From the NCBI GenBank assembly GCA_022565795.1, contig JAIUMA010000020.1, positions 1-49,374 on the forward strand: a stretch of DNA of 49,374 nucleotides, given 5' to 3'. Made by a program: the position numbers and the translations under genes. The DNA is from Balneolia bacterium. Lineage in GTDB: Bacteria > Bacteroidota > Rhodothermia > Balneolales > Cyclonatronaceae. Below the pieces are notes generated by a model. It worked only from the letters and a program-made list of their open reading frames with translations. It had not been told where the DNA came from and did not search any database. Every line of letters starts with the position of its first letter. The first letter of the stretch is position 1. Shown here piece after piece: positions 19,284 through 27,261 of this stretch.

Positions 19284-20504
19284 ATGGAAATTTTGAACCC
19301 CGACGAATTTACCCGTAAGCTGGGTCTTGAAACGCTCGAAAAAACGCTGAAGAAAGAAAATGGCGGGGTTTCTCTACTTATTGGATTTCCGAAAGAGCGT
19401 TCCAACGATGAACACCGCGTGAGCATCACTCCGGGAGGAGTGTCTGTCTTAGTCGCCAACGGCCATGAAGTATTTATTGAGCGCGAGGCGGGCGAAGGTG
19501 CGAACTTTTCAGATGCGGAATATGCCGAAGCCGGAGCAGTGATGTGCAGCACGGCCAAAGAGCTCTTTAAAAAGAGTGAGTTCATCGTAAAAGTTGCTCC
19601 TCCTACCAAAGAAGAGCTTTCCTTTATGGAAGCCGGCCAGATACTGCTGTCGGCCATTCATCTCGGGAATGCCGATAAAGAGTTCTTTAACGAGCTAATT
19701 GGCAAGGGTATAACGGGAATCGGGTTCGAGTTTATGCAGCTCACCGATGGTTCCTTTCCCATCGTGCGGATGATGCACGAAATAACGGGCTCTATGTCCA
19801 TGCAAATCGCGGCTCACTACCTCGAAAGCTACTCCTACGGACAGGGCATTATGATGGGCGGCATCTCGGGTATTCCGCCGGCAACGGTTGTCATTTTAGG
19901 CGCAGGGATCATTGCGGAGTATGCCGCGCGTACAGCTTTGGGATATGGCGCCCAGGTTTTTGTAATGGATAACGACCTGAGCAGACTTCGTCATCTTGAG
20001 AACTCACTCAACCGCCGGATTATCACAACCATGGCGAACCACCAGTATCTGAGTTCCGCTACCAAAGCGGCCGATGTCATAATCGGTGCGGCTCTGGTTG
20101 AAGGCCATCGCGCCCCTTGCTGGGTTACCGAGCAGATGGTCGAAACCATGAAACCGGGCAGCGTAATCGTCGATACGGTCATCGATCAGGGTGGCTGCAT
20201 CGCAACAAGCCGGCCAACCAAACATTCCAAGCCTGTTTTCACTAAGCACGACGTAATCCATTACTGCGTGCCGAATATCCCGTCCGGCGTGGCGCGTACT
20301 GCCACCTATGCGCTGAATAACGTTATTGTCCCGTTCCTGCTCGAAATTGGTGATGAAGGCGGCTTCAAGCAGGCACTTTGGTCGAACCACAGCCTGCGAA
20401 CCGGTACCTACGTCTATAAAAAGAATCTCACAAAGAAAACGCTCTCCAATTTTTTTGACATCCCCTACCGCGACATAGAAATGCTCATTGCGAGCAGAAT
20501 CTGA
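19284..20504 (+). CDS. ald: Alanine dehydrogenase
   Basis: A 406-residue NAD-dependent enzyme that interconverts L-alanine and pyruvate plus ammonia. It has the AlaDh/PNT N-terminal domain (GFPKERSNDEHRVSITPGGV, then HEVFIEREAGEGANF), substrate-site Lys and His in FIVKVAPPTKEE and LLSAIHLG, and the Rossmann motif VVILGAGIIAEYAARTALGYG around residues 208-229. The closing part has the family's VPNIPSGVARTATYALNN. An N-terminal extension of about 30 residues before the first domain is seen in Bacteroidota versions. It may supply pyruvate or balance nitrogen. The gene is probably monocistronic; a GGTGATG-containing spacer separates it from the M28 peptidase. Confidence 0.93.
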   Translation: MEILNPDEFTRKLGLETLEKTLKKENGGVSLLIGFPKERSNDEHRVSITPGGVSVLVANGHEVFIEREAGEGANFSDAEYAEAGAVMCSTAKELFKKSEFIVKVAPPTKEELSFMEAGQILLSAIHLGNADKEFFNELIGKGITGIGFEFMQLTDGSFPIVRMMHEITGSMSMQIAAHYLESYSYGQGIMMGGISGIPPATVVILGAGIIAEYAARTALGYGAQVFVMDNDLSRLRHLENSLNRRIITTMANHQYLSSATKAADVIIGAALVEGHRAPCWVTEQMVETMKPGSVIVDTVIDQGGCIATSRPTKHSKPVFTKHDVIHYCVPNIPSGVARTATYALNNVIVPFLLEIGDEGGFKQALWSNHSLRTGTYVYKKNLTKKTLSNFFDIPYRDIEMLIASRI

Positions 20505-20600
20505 GTTTGTACCAGAGCACTATGTTGTTTTCAGGGTGATGGCATCCTGCCCCGATACAGCTATTGAATAGTTCACAACACCAACCAACAACAAAACGGA

Positions 20601-22274
20601 ATGAAGAAGCATATACTAACCCTCAGCATTTTTCTATTAAGCTCGTTCACCATTTTCTCGGCCTGTAACTCCGGTCCCGACCTGGAGCATGCGCGTTCCC
20701 TCATAACTGAAGATGGCATCATGAGCCATGTACAAGCGCTGGCGCACGACTCAACTATGGGCCGCGCACCGGGAACCGAAGGCGAGCAGATGACAGTAGA
20801 TTACATCATTCGCCAGTTCGAGGAAATTGGCCTTGAAGGCGGCATGCCCGACGGCAGCTTTGTACAGCATGTACCGGCTATTGGCCAGCAGACCGCTCCC
20901 GGCTCGGTGATGCGCATCACCGACGGAAACCGCACTCTTCATGAATTTAATTACTACACCGAAATGATGGCATGGCCGGCCGCGGGTCAGCGCGAGGTTA
21001 ACATCCGCGACGCCGAGCTCGTATATGTAGGTTACGGAATCATCGCACCGGAAGAAGACTGGGACGATTACAAAGGCATGGACATGACCGACAAAATCTT
21101 GGTGTTCAAAAACTCAGATCCAAGCACGCATCCAGACCGGTTTGCCGGAAATACCCGTCTCTACTATGGTCGCTGGAGCTACAAATATGAAATAGCTGAA
21201 GAGCTTGGCGCACTTGGGGCCATCATCATCCACACCCTTCCTACAGCGGGCTACGGCTGGAACGTAGTTTCCGGGGGATGGAGCCGCGAGCGTTTTGCCC
21301 TGGCCGATGAAATGCAGGAAGAATCAGATACTGAACTTAATGCGTGGCTGCAGTTTCCACAGTCAGAAGCCATGTTCAGCAGTGCAGGTCTCGATATTGA
21401 TGAGCTGCTCGACCGAGCCGAAAGCCCGGATTTTGAGCCCGTTCCGCTTGAGGGCATTTACCTGGATATCGACCTTACAGCAACATACTCAACCCTTGAG
21501 TTCCAGAACGTGATAGCCAAGCTTCCGGGTAGCGACCGTAACCTGAGCGACGAACACGTTATTTTCTCTGCTCACCACGACCACCTGGGCGTTGCAGCCA
21601 CACCCGTTGAAGGCGATTCAATTTTTAACGGTGCAATGGACAATGCCAGTGGAACCAGCGCCATGATTGAAATGGCCCGAGCGTTCAAATCAGTTCAACC
21701 GCACGTTAAGCGCTCGCTGCTTTTTGCAGCCGTTGGTGCGGAAGAGTCAGGCCTGCTGGGCTCACGCTATCTGGCAAACAACCTTCCGGTTCCGGTTGGC
21801 AAAGTATCAGCCAACATCAACATCGATATGATTAACGGATATGGCGAAACGCACGACATCGTCGTAGTTGGTAAAGGCCGCACCTCCATGGATAACATCA
21901 TGGTTGAGGAAGCGGAGAAAATGGGCCGGGTAGTTGTTCCGGATCAGGATCCCGGTCAGGGCTTCTACTACCGTTCGGATCACTTCTCATTTGCGCGCGT
22001 AGGAATTCCGGCACTCTACCCAAACAACGGCGTTGAGTATCTCGAGGGTGAAGACTACCATCAGGAAGTTGTTGTTCCGCACCTTCAGAAGATCTACCAC
22101 ACCGTGCATGACACTATCGAAAACGTTATCACCTTTAAGGGCGCTGAGGCCGATATGAGACTGCTCTTCAACGTGGCTTACCGCATAGCCAACGACGACC
22201 GCATGCAGTCGTGGACCCCGGGCGATGAGTTCGAGGCCGCACGTCTTCAGGCGCTGGAAGAAGTCGGCAGCTAA
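20601..22274 (+). CDS. M28 family zinc metallopeptidase, lipoprotein
   Basis: A 557-residue exported aminopeptidase-type enzyme. The signal peptide ends in a lipobox (IFSAC). A protease-associated (PA) domain spans about residues 130-260. The catalytic M28 domain shows zinc and catalytic residues in order: His in FSAHHDHLG, Asp in GAMDNASGTSA, Glu-Glu in GAEESGLLGS, Asp in NINIDMING and His in YYRSDHFSFA. All expected ligands are present, so the enzyme should be active on peptide N-termini. With the S9 peptidase at 6.4 kb it suggests periplasmic peptide scavenging. It ends at a strong terminator. Confidence 0.93.
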   Translation: MKKHILTLSIFLLSSFTIFSACNSGPDLEHARSLITEDGIMSHVQALAHDSTMGRAPGTEGEQMTVDYIIRQFEEIGLEGGMPDGSFVQHVPAIGQQTAPGSVMRITDGNRTLHEFNYYTEMMAWPAAGQREVNIRDAELVYVGYGIIAPEEDWDDYKGMDMTDKILVFKNSDPSTHPDRFAGNTRLYYGRWSYKYEIAEELGALGAIIIHTLPTAGYGWNVVSGGWSRERFALADEMQEESDTELNAWLQFPQSEAMFSSAGLDIDELLDRAESPDFEPVPLEGIYLDIDLTATYSTLEFQNVIAKLPGSDRNLSDEHVIFSAHHDHLGVAATPVEGDSIFNGAMDNASGTSAMIEMARAFKSVQPHVKRSLLFAAVGAEESGLLGSRYLANNLPVPVGKVSANINIDMINGYGETHDIVVVGKGRTSMDNIMVEEAEKMGRVVVPDQDPGQGFYYRSDHFSFARVGIPALYPNNGVEYLEGEDYHQEVVVPHLQKIYHTVHDTIENVITFKGAEADMRLLFNVAYRIANDDRMQSWTPGDEFEAARLQALEEVGS

Positions 22275-22331
22275 AATTTCGCCGACGCCAAAAGCTGTCT
22301 TGAGATTACAGCCAATAAAGAGATATATTCC

Positions 22332-22362
22332 AAGCGGGCCGAACACAGCGTTCGGCCCGCTT
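22332..22362 (+). terminator. Strong intrinsic terminator
   Basis: A perfect 13-bp GC-rich stem (arms 22332-22344 and 22350-22362, 5-base loop) followed by T4G, 57 bases after the M28 peptidase stop. Confidence 0.9.
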
Positions 22363-22399
22363 TTTTGTTTCCCAAAGCCCCACATGTGTGTCAAAAGCC

Positions 22400-22771
22400 A
22401 TGAGCTATTCCGAACTTTCTGAGCGTAACTACAAGCGTATCTGCTTTATTAACTGGAGTCTTACGCTGCCTTCTCTCGTTCTGTTCGCCTGGCCCTACTA
22501 CCTTGTAGCCACATGGACCAACGTTTCTGCCCCTATTGCAAACCTGGGCGCCTTTATTTTTGCGCTGCCGTTTATGATGACCATCCTTCACGGACATGTT
22601 ACCATGGCGCTGGGAGCACTTCACAGACATCATTATTACAACTGGCTGGCCAACTATCCCCTCAGCCTGGGTTTCTTTTTTCATCCTGTAATGTTTCGCA
22701 CCCGCTTCAGGATTTCCATTGTTGTTCTCGCTCTTATTGTGATGATTCTTAGCTGGGTTTTCAGCTGGTAA
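22400..22771 (+). CDS. Small integral membrane protein, unknown
   Basis: A 123-residue protein with three to four hydrophobic segments (around LTLPSLVLFAWPYYLVATW, IANLGAFIFALPFMMTILHG, the LSLGFFFHPVMF region and ISIVVLALIVMILSWVF). Between segments it has a His-rich stretch (LHGHVTMALGALHRHHYYNW), which could bind metal or haem, though this is speculation. ATG 22400 is preferred over GTG 22388. I do not recognise a family. It starts only 37 bases after a strong terminator, so it must have its own promoter or rely on readthrough. It precedes the HiPIP gene by 178 bases. Confidence 0.75.
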   Translation: MSYSELSERNYKRICFINWSLTLPSLVLFAWPYYLVATWTNVSAPIANLGAFIFALPFMMTILHGHVTMALGALHRHHYYNWLANYPLSLGFFFHPVMFRTRFRISIVVLALIVMILSWVFSW

Positions 22772-22843
22772 ATTATTGAGACGTAAACGTTTGATTTGCA
22801 GCACAACAGCTATTCTAACATCTCTATTACCTTTTATTTAAAC

Positions 22844-22867
22844 CGCTTCCAAATAGCTTTAGAAGCG
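22844..22867 (+). terminator. Possible weak terminator
   Basis: A 6-bp stem (arms 22844-22849 and 22862-22867) followed by AATTTTG, between the membrane-protein gene and the HiPIP gene. Short stem, so tentative. Confidence 0.3.
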
Positions 22868-22949
22868 AATTTTGTAGGGTATGATTCAGTTTTCTGTGTT
22901 ATGTTGTAGAAATACGTCAGAGATCAACCACTTAAACAATTTGAAGAAT

Positions 22950-23315
22950 ATGGAAAACAAGAATATCGACAGAAAGAACTTTTTCAAACAGGTCTCACTT
23001 CTTGGAATCGGTGCGATTGGTGCATCCACCCTGCTTAAAGCCTGCGGCGGTGGCGAAGAAGCTCCTCAGCCGGCTGCCGAAACAGCACCTGCACCGGCGG
23101 ATGATCCGTGTAGTGACGTTTCAGGTCTTTCTGAAGCTGAAATTCAGGGCCGCGAAAGCCTTAACTATGTAGCTGAAACCCCTAATCCTGAAGAGCGCTG
23201 CGATAACTGTGCGCTTTGGATTGAGCCCCAAGGAGACAGCCCTTGCGGTGGTTGCTCTATCATGGCAGGCCCGATTCATCCGGGTGGCTGGTGCTCAGCA
23301 TGGGTTGCAGGCTGA
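22950..23315 (+). CDS. High-potential iron-sulfur protein (HiPIP)
   Basis: A 121-residue exported electron carrier starting at ATG 22950. The C-terminal ~60 residues carry the HiPIP cluster pattern: Cys-x2-Cys in RCDNCALW, then Cys in PCGGC and Cys in GGWCSAW, giving ligands for one 4Fe-4S cluster. The N-terminal signal has a Tat-like start (DRKNFFKQ, Arg-Lys rather than Arg-Arg), a hydrophobic core and a lipobox-like LLKAC. An Ala/Pro linker follows. HiPIPs are exported folded, so Tat plus lipidation is likely; tatA is in this window. In Rhodothermus a HiPIP carries electrons to the terminal oxidase, and the same role is inferred here. Confidence 0.9.
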   Translation: MENKNIDRKNFFKQVSLLGIGAIGASTLLKACGGGEEAPQPAAETAPAPADDPCSDVSGLSEAEIQGRESLNYVAETPNPEERCDNCALWIEPQGDSPCGGCSIMAGPIHPGGWCSAWVAG

Positions 23316-23346
23316 TAACAGCTTAGAAACTCAATTAATAGTTCAA

Positions 23347-23378
23347 CAAAAAAAGCGTCTCCACAGACGCTTTTTTTG
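23347..23378. terminator. Bidirectional terminator
   Basis: A perfect 14-bp stem (arms 23347-23360 and 23365-23378) with a 4-base loop and A/T tracts, between the convergent HiPIP and deaminase genes. Confidence 0.9.
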
Positions 23379-23405
23379 TTTGACAGAATTCGAAATGCCT
23401 GATTC

Positions 23406-23831
23406 TTAAAAAAGTGCCTTCACTTCCTCCGCCAGAACCCCCTCCTCTACCTGAAGCTCAGCACTAATATCAGCCAGCACATCTTTCATCCTCAGGCTGA
23501 TCTGCCGATGACCAAGTGCGGCAATTTCATCGATCGACAATCCCCAGCTCACTTTTCGAATACCGCTCCAGAATATCGCAGAAGCGCACATAGGGCATGG
23601 CTCGCAGGTTGTAATCAGGTGGCAACCGCTCAGGTCTTTGTTATTCCGCCTCGCTGAAGCTTCGCGAATTGCGTTAATTTCGGCGTGTGAGGTTGCATCT
23701 GCATCCTTTTTCACCCTGTTCGGAGCTAAGGCAATTATTTCGCCGTCAGCAGCTAAAATCATGCAGGTGTACGGGGTATCTTCACGACGACCAAGCTCTA
23801 TCAGCCGTCTCATTTGTTTGTCTGTATTCAT
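23406..23831 (-). CDS. Nucleoside/guanine deaminase-like cytidine deaminase family protein
   Basis: A 141-residue zinc hydrolase of the CDA fold. The zinc-site motifs are complete: HAE at 49-51 (His49 ligand, Glu51 proton shuttle) and PCPMC at 78-82 (Cys79 and Cys82). C-terminal features (SIDEIAALGHRQISL) are closer to guanine deaminase and other nucleoside deaminases than to tRNA adenosine deaminase TadA. Probable role is purine or nucleobase salvage in the cytosol. Length is typical. It has its own terminator and an upstream terminator, so it is monocistronic. Confidence 0.85.
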   Translation of the reverse strand: MNTDKQMRRLIELGRREDTPYTCMILAADGEIIALAPNRVKKDADATSHAEINAIREASARRNNKDLSGCHLITTCEPCPMCASAIFWSGIRKVSWGLSIDEIAALGHRQISLRMKDVLADISAELQVEEGVLAEEVKALF

Positions 23832-23903
23832 TTTACTTTAGGTTGATTGCACTTTTCTGATGCAATGAGGTCTGGCCGTATTTCATTCCGTTTCATCAAA
23901 AAA

Positions 23904-23931
23904 CAGCCCGCCTGATTTCTCAGACGGGCTG
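23904..23931 (-). terminator. Intrinsic terminator of the baeRF gene
   Basis: A 12-bp stem with one mismatch (arms 23904-23915 and 23920-23931). On the minus strand it is followed by a run of six T. It lies 29 bases past the gene ending at 23961. Confidence 0.8.
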
Positions 23932-23960
23932 CAAAAGTAAGTTTAGTGTTTCAGCCTAAA

Positions 23961-25112
23961 CTAATAGCGCGCGATACCAACTACCTGATGCCCACCCGGC
24001 ATTTGATTTCGCTTCATTCCATAGACTTTCCCACTTTGAAAAAGTGTTTTCACAGCGGCAAGGTCAATCAGATCTTCCGGCGTTTCACCATCAAGCTCCA
24101 GTCGCATTTCTGAATTGGTAACATCATAACGTCCCCAAATGTGTTCATCTGTACTGATGAACAGCGTTTCAATGCGTCCTGCTACTGCAGCCGGTACCAC
24201 ATCTTCGGTTTTGGTGAGCACCTTAGAGCTGCCGTTCAGATCTGTAAACTGTTTAGCGGCCTCATGTTGCTCCTGCTCAAATACCTCTGAAACGATTTCC
24301 CAGCTTTTCTCATGCAGGTCATCCAAGGTAAAGCTGTCCGGATTTCCTTTAACACCCAGTTTCAGTAAACCTTTATGGGAATTAACCTCATGGTAAATCG
24401 GATGCAGATAATCAACACCGGCAATTACAAGCGGCACATTGCGGTCATCGAGAAAGGAAGTAAGCTCCTTATTGATTTTGCGGAAAAACTGCTGAATCAA
24501 AGTCTTCTGATCATCTTCGGCTCCCCCGTGACCATGAAACAGGGCGGCCCGGCCGCCACCTGGTGTTGCAGGTCCACCGGTATGGAACTGCTGCGACTCC
24601 ATAAATTCATCAATGCGCAGAGCTTTGGCCAGGTTTTCCGGCAGAAAAGAAGAATCGATCTCTTTGATGCTGTACCGGGTTCCCTCAAACAGCGCAACTT
24701 TATTTTGGCTGAGCGAGAGCACGTAGTATAATCCGTTGCCATTCAGAAGCGGAATGAGGGGCTTCAGATGGTAGCGGTGCGAAACAACCGCAAGCTCATC
24801 AAATGCTTCCGGAAACTGATTTACCTCAAAATGATTGGTTGAGCGAAAAAGTACCAGTCCATCGCTCATCGCCTGCCAGTTTGGTCCTTCATTCCGAAAG
24901 TCCTCAACTGGCTTCATTAAATGATCAATTTCTGAATCTCTCAGCCCTTTCCTTTTCAGAATATCAATAACGCCGTTAATCATATTTTTGAATCGTATCT
25001 GATCCTGGCGTATTTCATTGCCCACTCGGTGGGTTGGCATGTAGATAGATATTGAATTCGGATCTTGCTGGGCGTGAAGCGTTTCAAGGTAATCCAGACT
25101 TAGTCTTTCCAT
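23961..25112 (-). CDS. baeRF-family (bacterial archaeo-eukaryotic release factor-like) protein
   Basis: A 383-residue cytosolic protein. The N-terminal half shows the pattern SISIYMPTHRVGNEIRQDQI, SDGLVLFRS, HLKPLIPLLN and YYVLSLSQNKVALFEG. This is characteristic of bacterial relatives of archaeo-eukaryotic eRF1/Pelota proteins (baeRF families). The second half has the expected Rossmann-like part (VPLVIAGVDYLHPIYHEV) and a domain ending RIETLFISTDEHIWG. Bioinformatic work has proposed a role in ribosome rescue or stress for these families; this has not been shown here. A strong ribosome-binding site (AAGGAG, 6 bases before ATG) suggests good expression. Monocistronic. Confidence 0.8.
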   Translation of the reverse strand: MERLSLDYLETLHAQQDPNSISIYMPTHRVGNEIRQDQIRFKNMINGVIDILKRKGLRDSEIDHLMKPVEDFRNEGPNWQAMSDGLVLFRSTNHFEVNQFPEAFDELAVVSHRYHLKPLIPLLNGNGLYYVLSLSQNKVALFEGTRYSIKEIDSSFLPENLAKALRIDEFMESQQFHTGGPATPGGGRAALFHGHGGAEDDQKTLIQQFFRKINKELTSFLDDRNVPLVIAGVDYLHPIYHEVNSHKGLLKLGVKGNPDSFTLDDLHEKSWEIVSEVFEQEQHEAAKQFTDLNGSSKVLTKTEDVVPAAVAGRIETLFISTDEHIWGRYDVTNSEMRLELDGETPEDLIDLAAVKTLFQSGKVYGMKRNQMPGGHQVVGIARY

Positions 25113-25299
25113 ATATAGCTCCTTGGTTTAGGGATTGCCGATTAGGTTCATATTCTTTTGATATATACAACGAATCAGCCTAAAAGTCCATTCCGATTAT
25201 TCCAAATTGAATACTTAGATAATATTTTTAACCTTCTGCCCGCCTGTTGTTTAAATATAATTGACACCGGTCGCAAGGTTTACAAAATTTCTCAGAACC

Positions 25300-27261
25300 T
25301 CAACTTCTTAACCGGTCAGCAAGTCCGCTGAAGCGAAGTGTTTTACGGGTGATAGCGCTTTTTAACATCTTTCTGCTCCCGGCAATAATCACCTTCTTTT
25401 TAGCTCGCGTAACGGCTGTATAGATAAGCTCCCGGGTAAGCACCGGCGAGTCCTCTTTTGGCAGTGCCAGAAAAATGGTGCCATATTCCGAACCCTGACT
25501 TTTGTGCACCGATAGCGCCCAACAGGTTTCCATTTCCTGCAGCTGAGCGACCGGACGCAGGCTTACTGCTTCAGACTTATCACCATCATCTGCGGTATCG
25601 AACGCCTCTACAGCCACTCTCAGCCGCCGCTGATCCGAATACTCATCACCGGATAGTACCGTGATTCCCGTATCGCCATTATAGAGCTTAAGCTGGTAAT
25701 CGTTGCGGGTCATCATTACCGGTCGGCCTTCATACCACTGTCCGCCCTCTTTATCCGAAACCCGAATACCAAGTCTCCTTTCGATATCCACATTGATTTC
25801 ATCTACGCCGCCTTCACCCTTTCGGTGGGCGCACAAAATCTGAAACCGCGTCATGTTCTGAAGCTTCTCTGAATGCGAAAGAGCCGAAGCCTTGTATGAT
25901 TCAAACTGAGCCTTAATGTCCGGCATCACTTCACCCAAACAATCGAGCGGAGCTTTTTGGTGCCAGATGATGTCATCGTGCCCTTCTTCAAGCAGACGGA
26001 TTGCTCCTTCTGCATCACCCTTATTGATTAACGAAGCCAGGCGGCCAATGCCGGACTCCGATGAAAACCGGCGCGAGTATTCCAGCTCAACAATAGCGTC
26101 ATCCATTTCTGCAGCTTCCTCATCAGGAACAATATTCTCATCAGGAAGGGTGATGCCCGCTGATGAACAAAAGTCAGCGAATGAACGACTAAACCTGTTG
26201 AGTTCCGGACTTGAACAGATGTCGGCAAAGACCGCACCTGATTCCACCGAAGCAAGCTGATGCTTATCACCAAGCAGAATGAGCCTGCTGTTTCCGTGGA
26301 GCGCGTCGAGCAGTTTACTCATCAATGCGATATCGATCATGGAGGCTTCATCAATAATTATGATATCGTATGGCAGTGGGTTATCCCGGTTATGTTTGAA
26401 CATGGTGCTGCGATACCTTGAGCCTAAAAGTCGATGAATCGTCTGCGCTTTTGATGGTATATGGTCCGCAATATCTTCAAATTCAGGCAGCTTTGCCTGT
26501 GATGACTTTCGAAGCTCATCCAGTCCGTTCGCAAGCGATTCACGCACTCTGTTGGCTGCCTTTCCGGTTGGTGCAGCTATGGCAATTGAGGGCGTGCGAC
26601 CTTCTGACTGCGCAATCAGAAGCGTAAGGATCCGAAGCACGGCGTACGTTTTTCCAGTACCCGGGCCGCCTGTCACAACCGTTAGTCGACGGTTCAATGC
26701 CGCGACGCCCGAAACCCTTTGGTACAGCGACTCCGGTCCGGAATCGAAAAGTCCCCCGAACCAGCGCTTCAGCTCATCCGGGACCGCTTCACTATCAGAA
26801 GAACGGGCCGATGCCATTGAAAGCTTCCGGATCTTTTCGGAAATCTGATTTTCATAGCTGAAGAATCTGTTGAAATACAACCTCCGCCCATCGAGAATTA
26901 CAGGAAGAACAGGCTGCTTCACTGCCGATGGAGCACCAATCATTTCACAGACGCTCAATGATTTCAGGTCTGCTTTATAGGAGCCGAAGGATGGCATCTC
27001 CTTCCCGGGACGACCAAAAATAGTAGCGGGGTTGTCATTCAGCAGCTCAATATCCAGTGCAGAGTGCCCTAATCTGTTCGAAGCCGAAAGCAGGCCGATG
27101 GTCAGAATAACCGACTCGTTCTTCACTCCTTTATGACGAAAAAAACGCATCAGCGCCAGATCAATTGATTCCAGCACCCCGGCTTCCCTGAGTTTTTCTG
27201 TAAGGCCTGGAAATTCCACTTCCGACTGCTTCGGCTTAGTATCAAACAGGTTCTGCTGCAT
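25300..27261 (-). CDS. recD: Exodeoxyribonuclease V subunit alpha, RecD
   Basis: A 653-residue superfamily 1B 5'-3' helicase, the fast motor of RecBCD. ATG 27261 (MQQNLFDTKP) is chosen; it overlaps the end of recB by 20 bases, giving translational coupling. The longer frame to 27417 lies inside recB. Walker A is GGPGTGKTYA near residue 200, Walker B IIIDEASMIDI, then LLGDKHQLASVESG and the late helicase motif WALSVHKSQGSEYGT. The RecD N-terminal domain, which contacts RecB, is present. Complete length. It is last in recC-recB-recD. Confidence 0.96.
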   Translation of the reverse strand: MQQNLFDTKPKQSEVEFPGLTEKLREAGVLESIDLALMRFFRHKGVKNESVILTIGLLSASNRLGHSALDIELLNDNPATIFGRPGKEMPSFGSYKADLKSLSVCEMIGAPSAVKQPVLPVILDGRRLYFNRFFSYENQISEKIRKLSMASARSSDSEAVPDELKRWFGGLFDSGPESLYQRVSGVAALNRRLTVVTGGPGTGKTYAVLRILTLLIAQSEGRTPSIAIAAPTGKAANRVRESLANGLDELRKSSQAKLPEFEDIADHIPSKAQTIHRLLGSRYRSTMFKHNRDNPLPYDIIIIDEASMIDIALMSKLLDALHGNSRLILLGDKHQLASVESGAVFADICSSPELNRFSRSFADFCSSAGITLPDENIVPDEEAAEMDDAIVELEYSRRFSSESGIGRLASLINKGDAEGAIRLLEEGHDDIIWHQKAPLDCLGEVMPDIKAQFESYKASALSHSEKLQNMTRFQILCAHRKGEGGVDEINVDIERRLGIRVSDKEGGQWYEGRPVMMTRNDYQLKLYNGDTGITVLSGDEYSDQRRLRVAVEAFDTADDGDKSEAVSLRPVAQLQEMETCWALSVHKSQGSEYGTIFLALPKEDSPVLTRELIYTAVTRAKKKVIIAGSRKMLKSAITRKTLRFSGLADRLRS

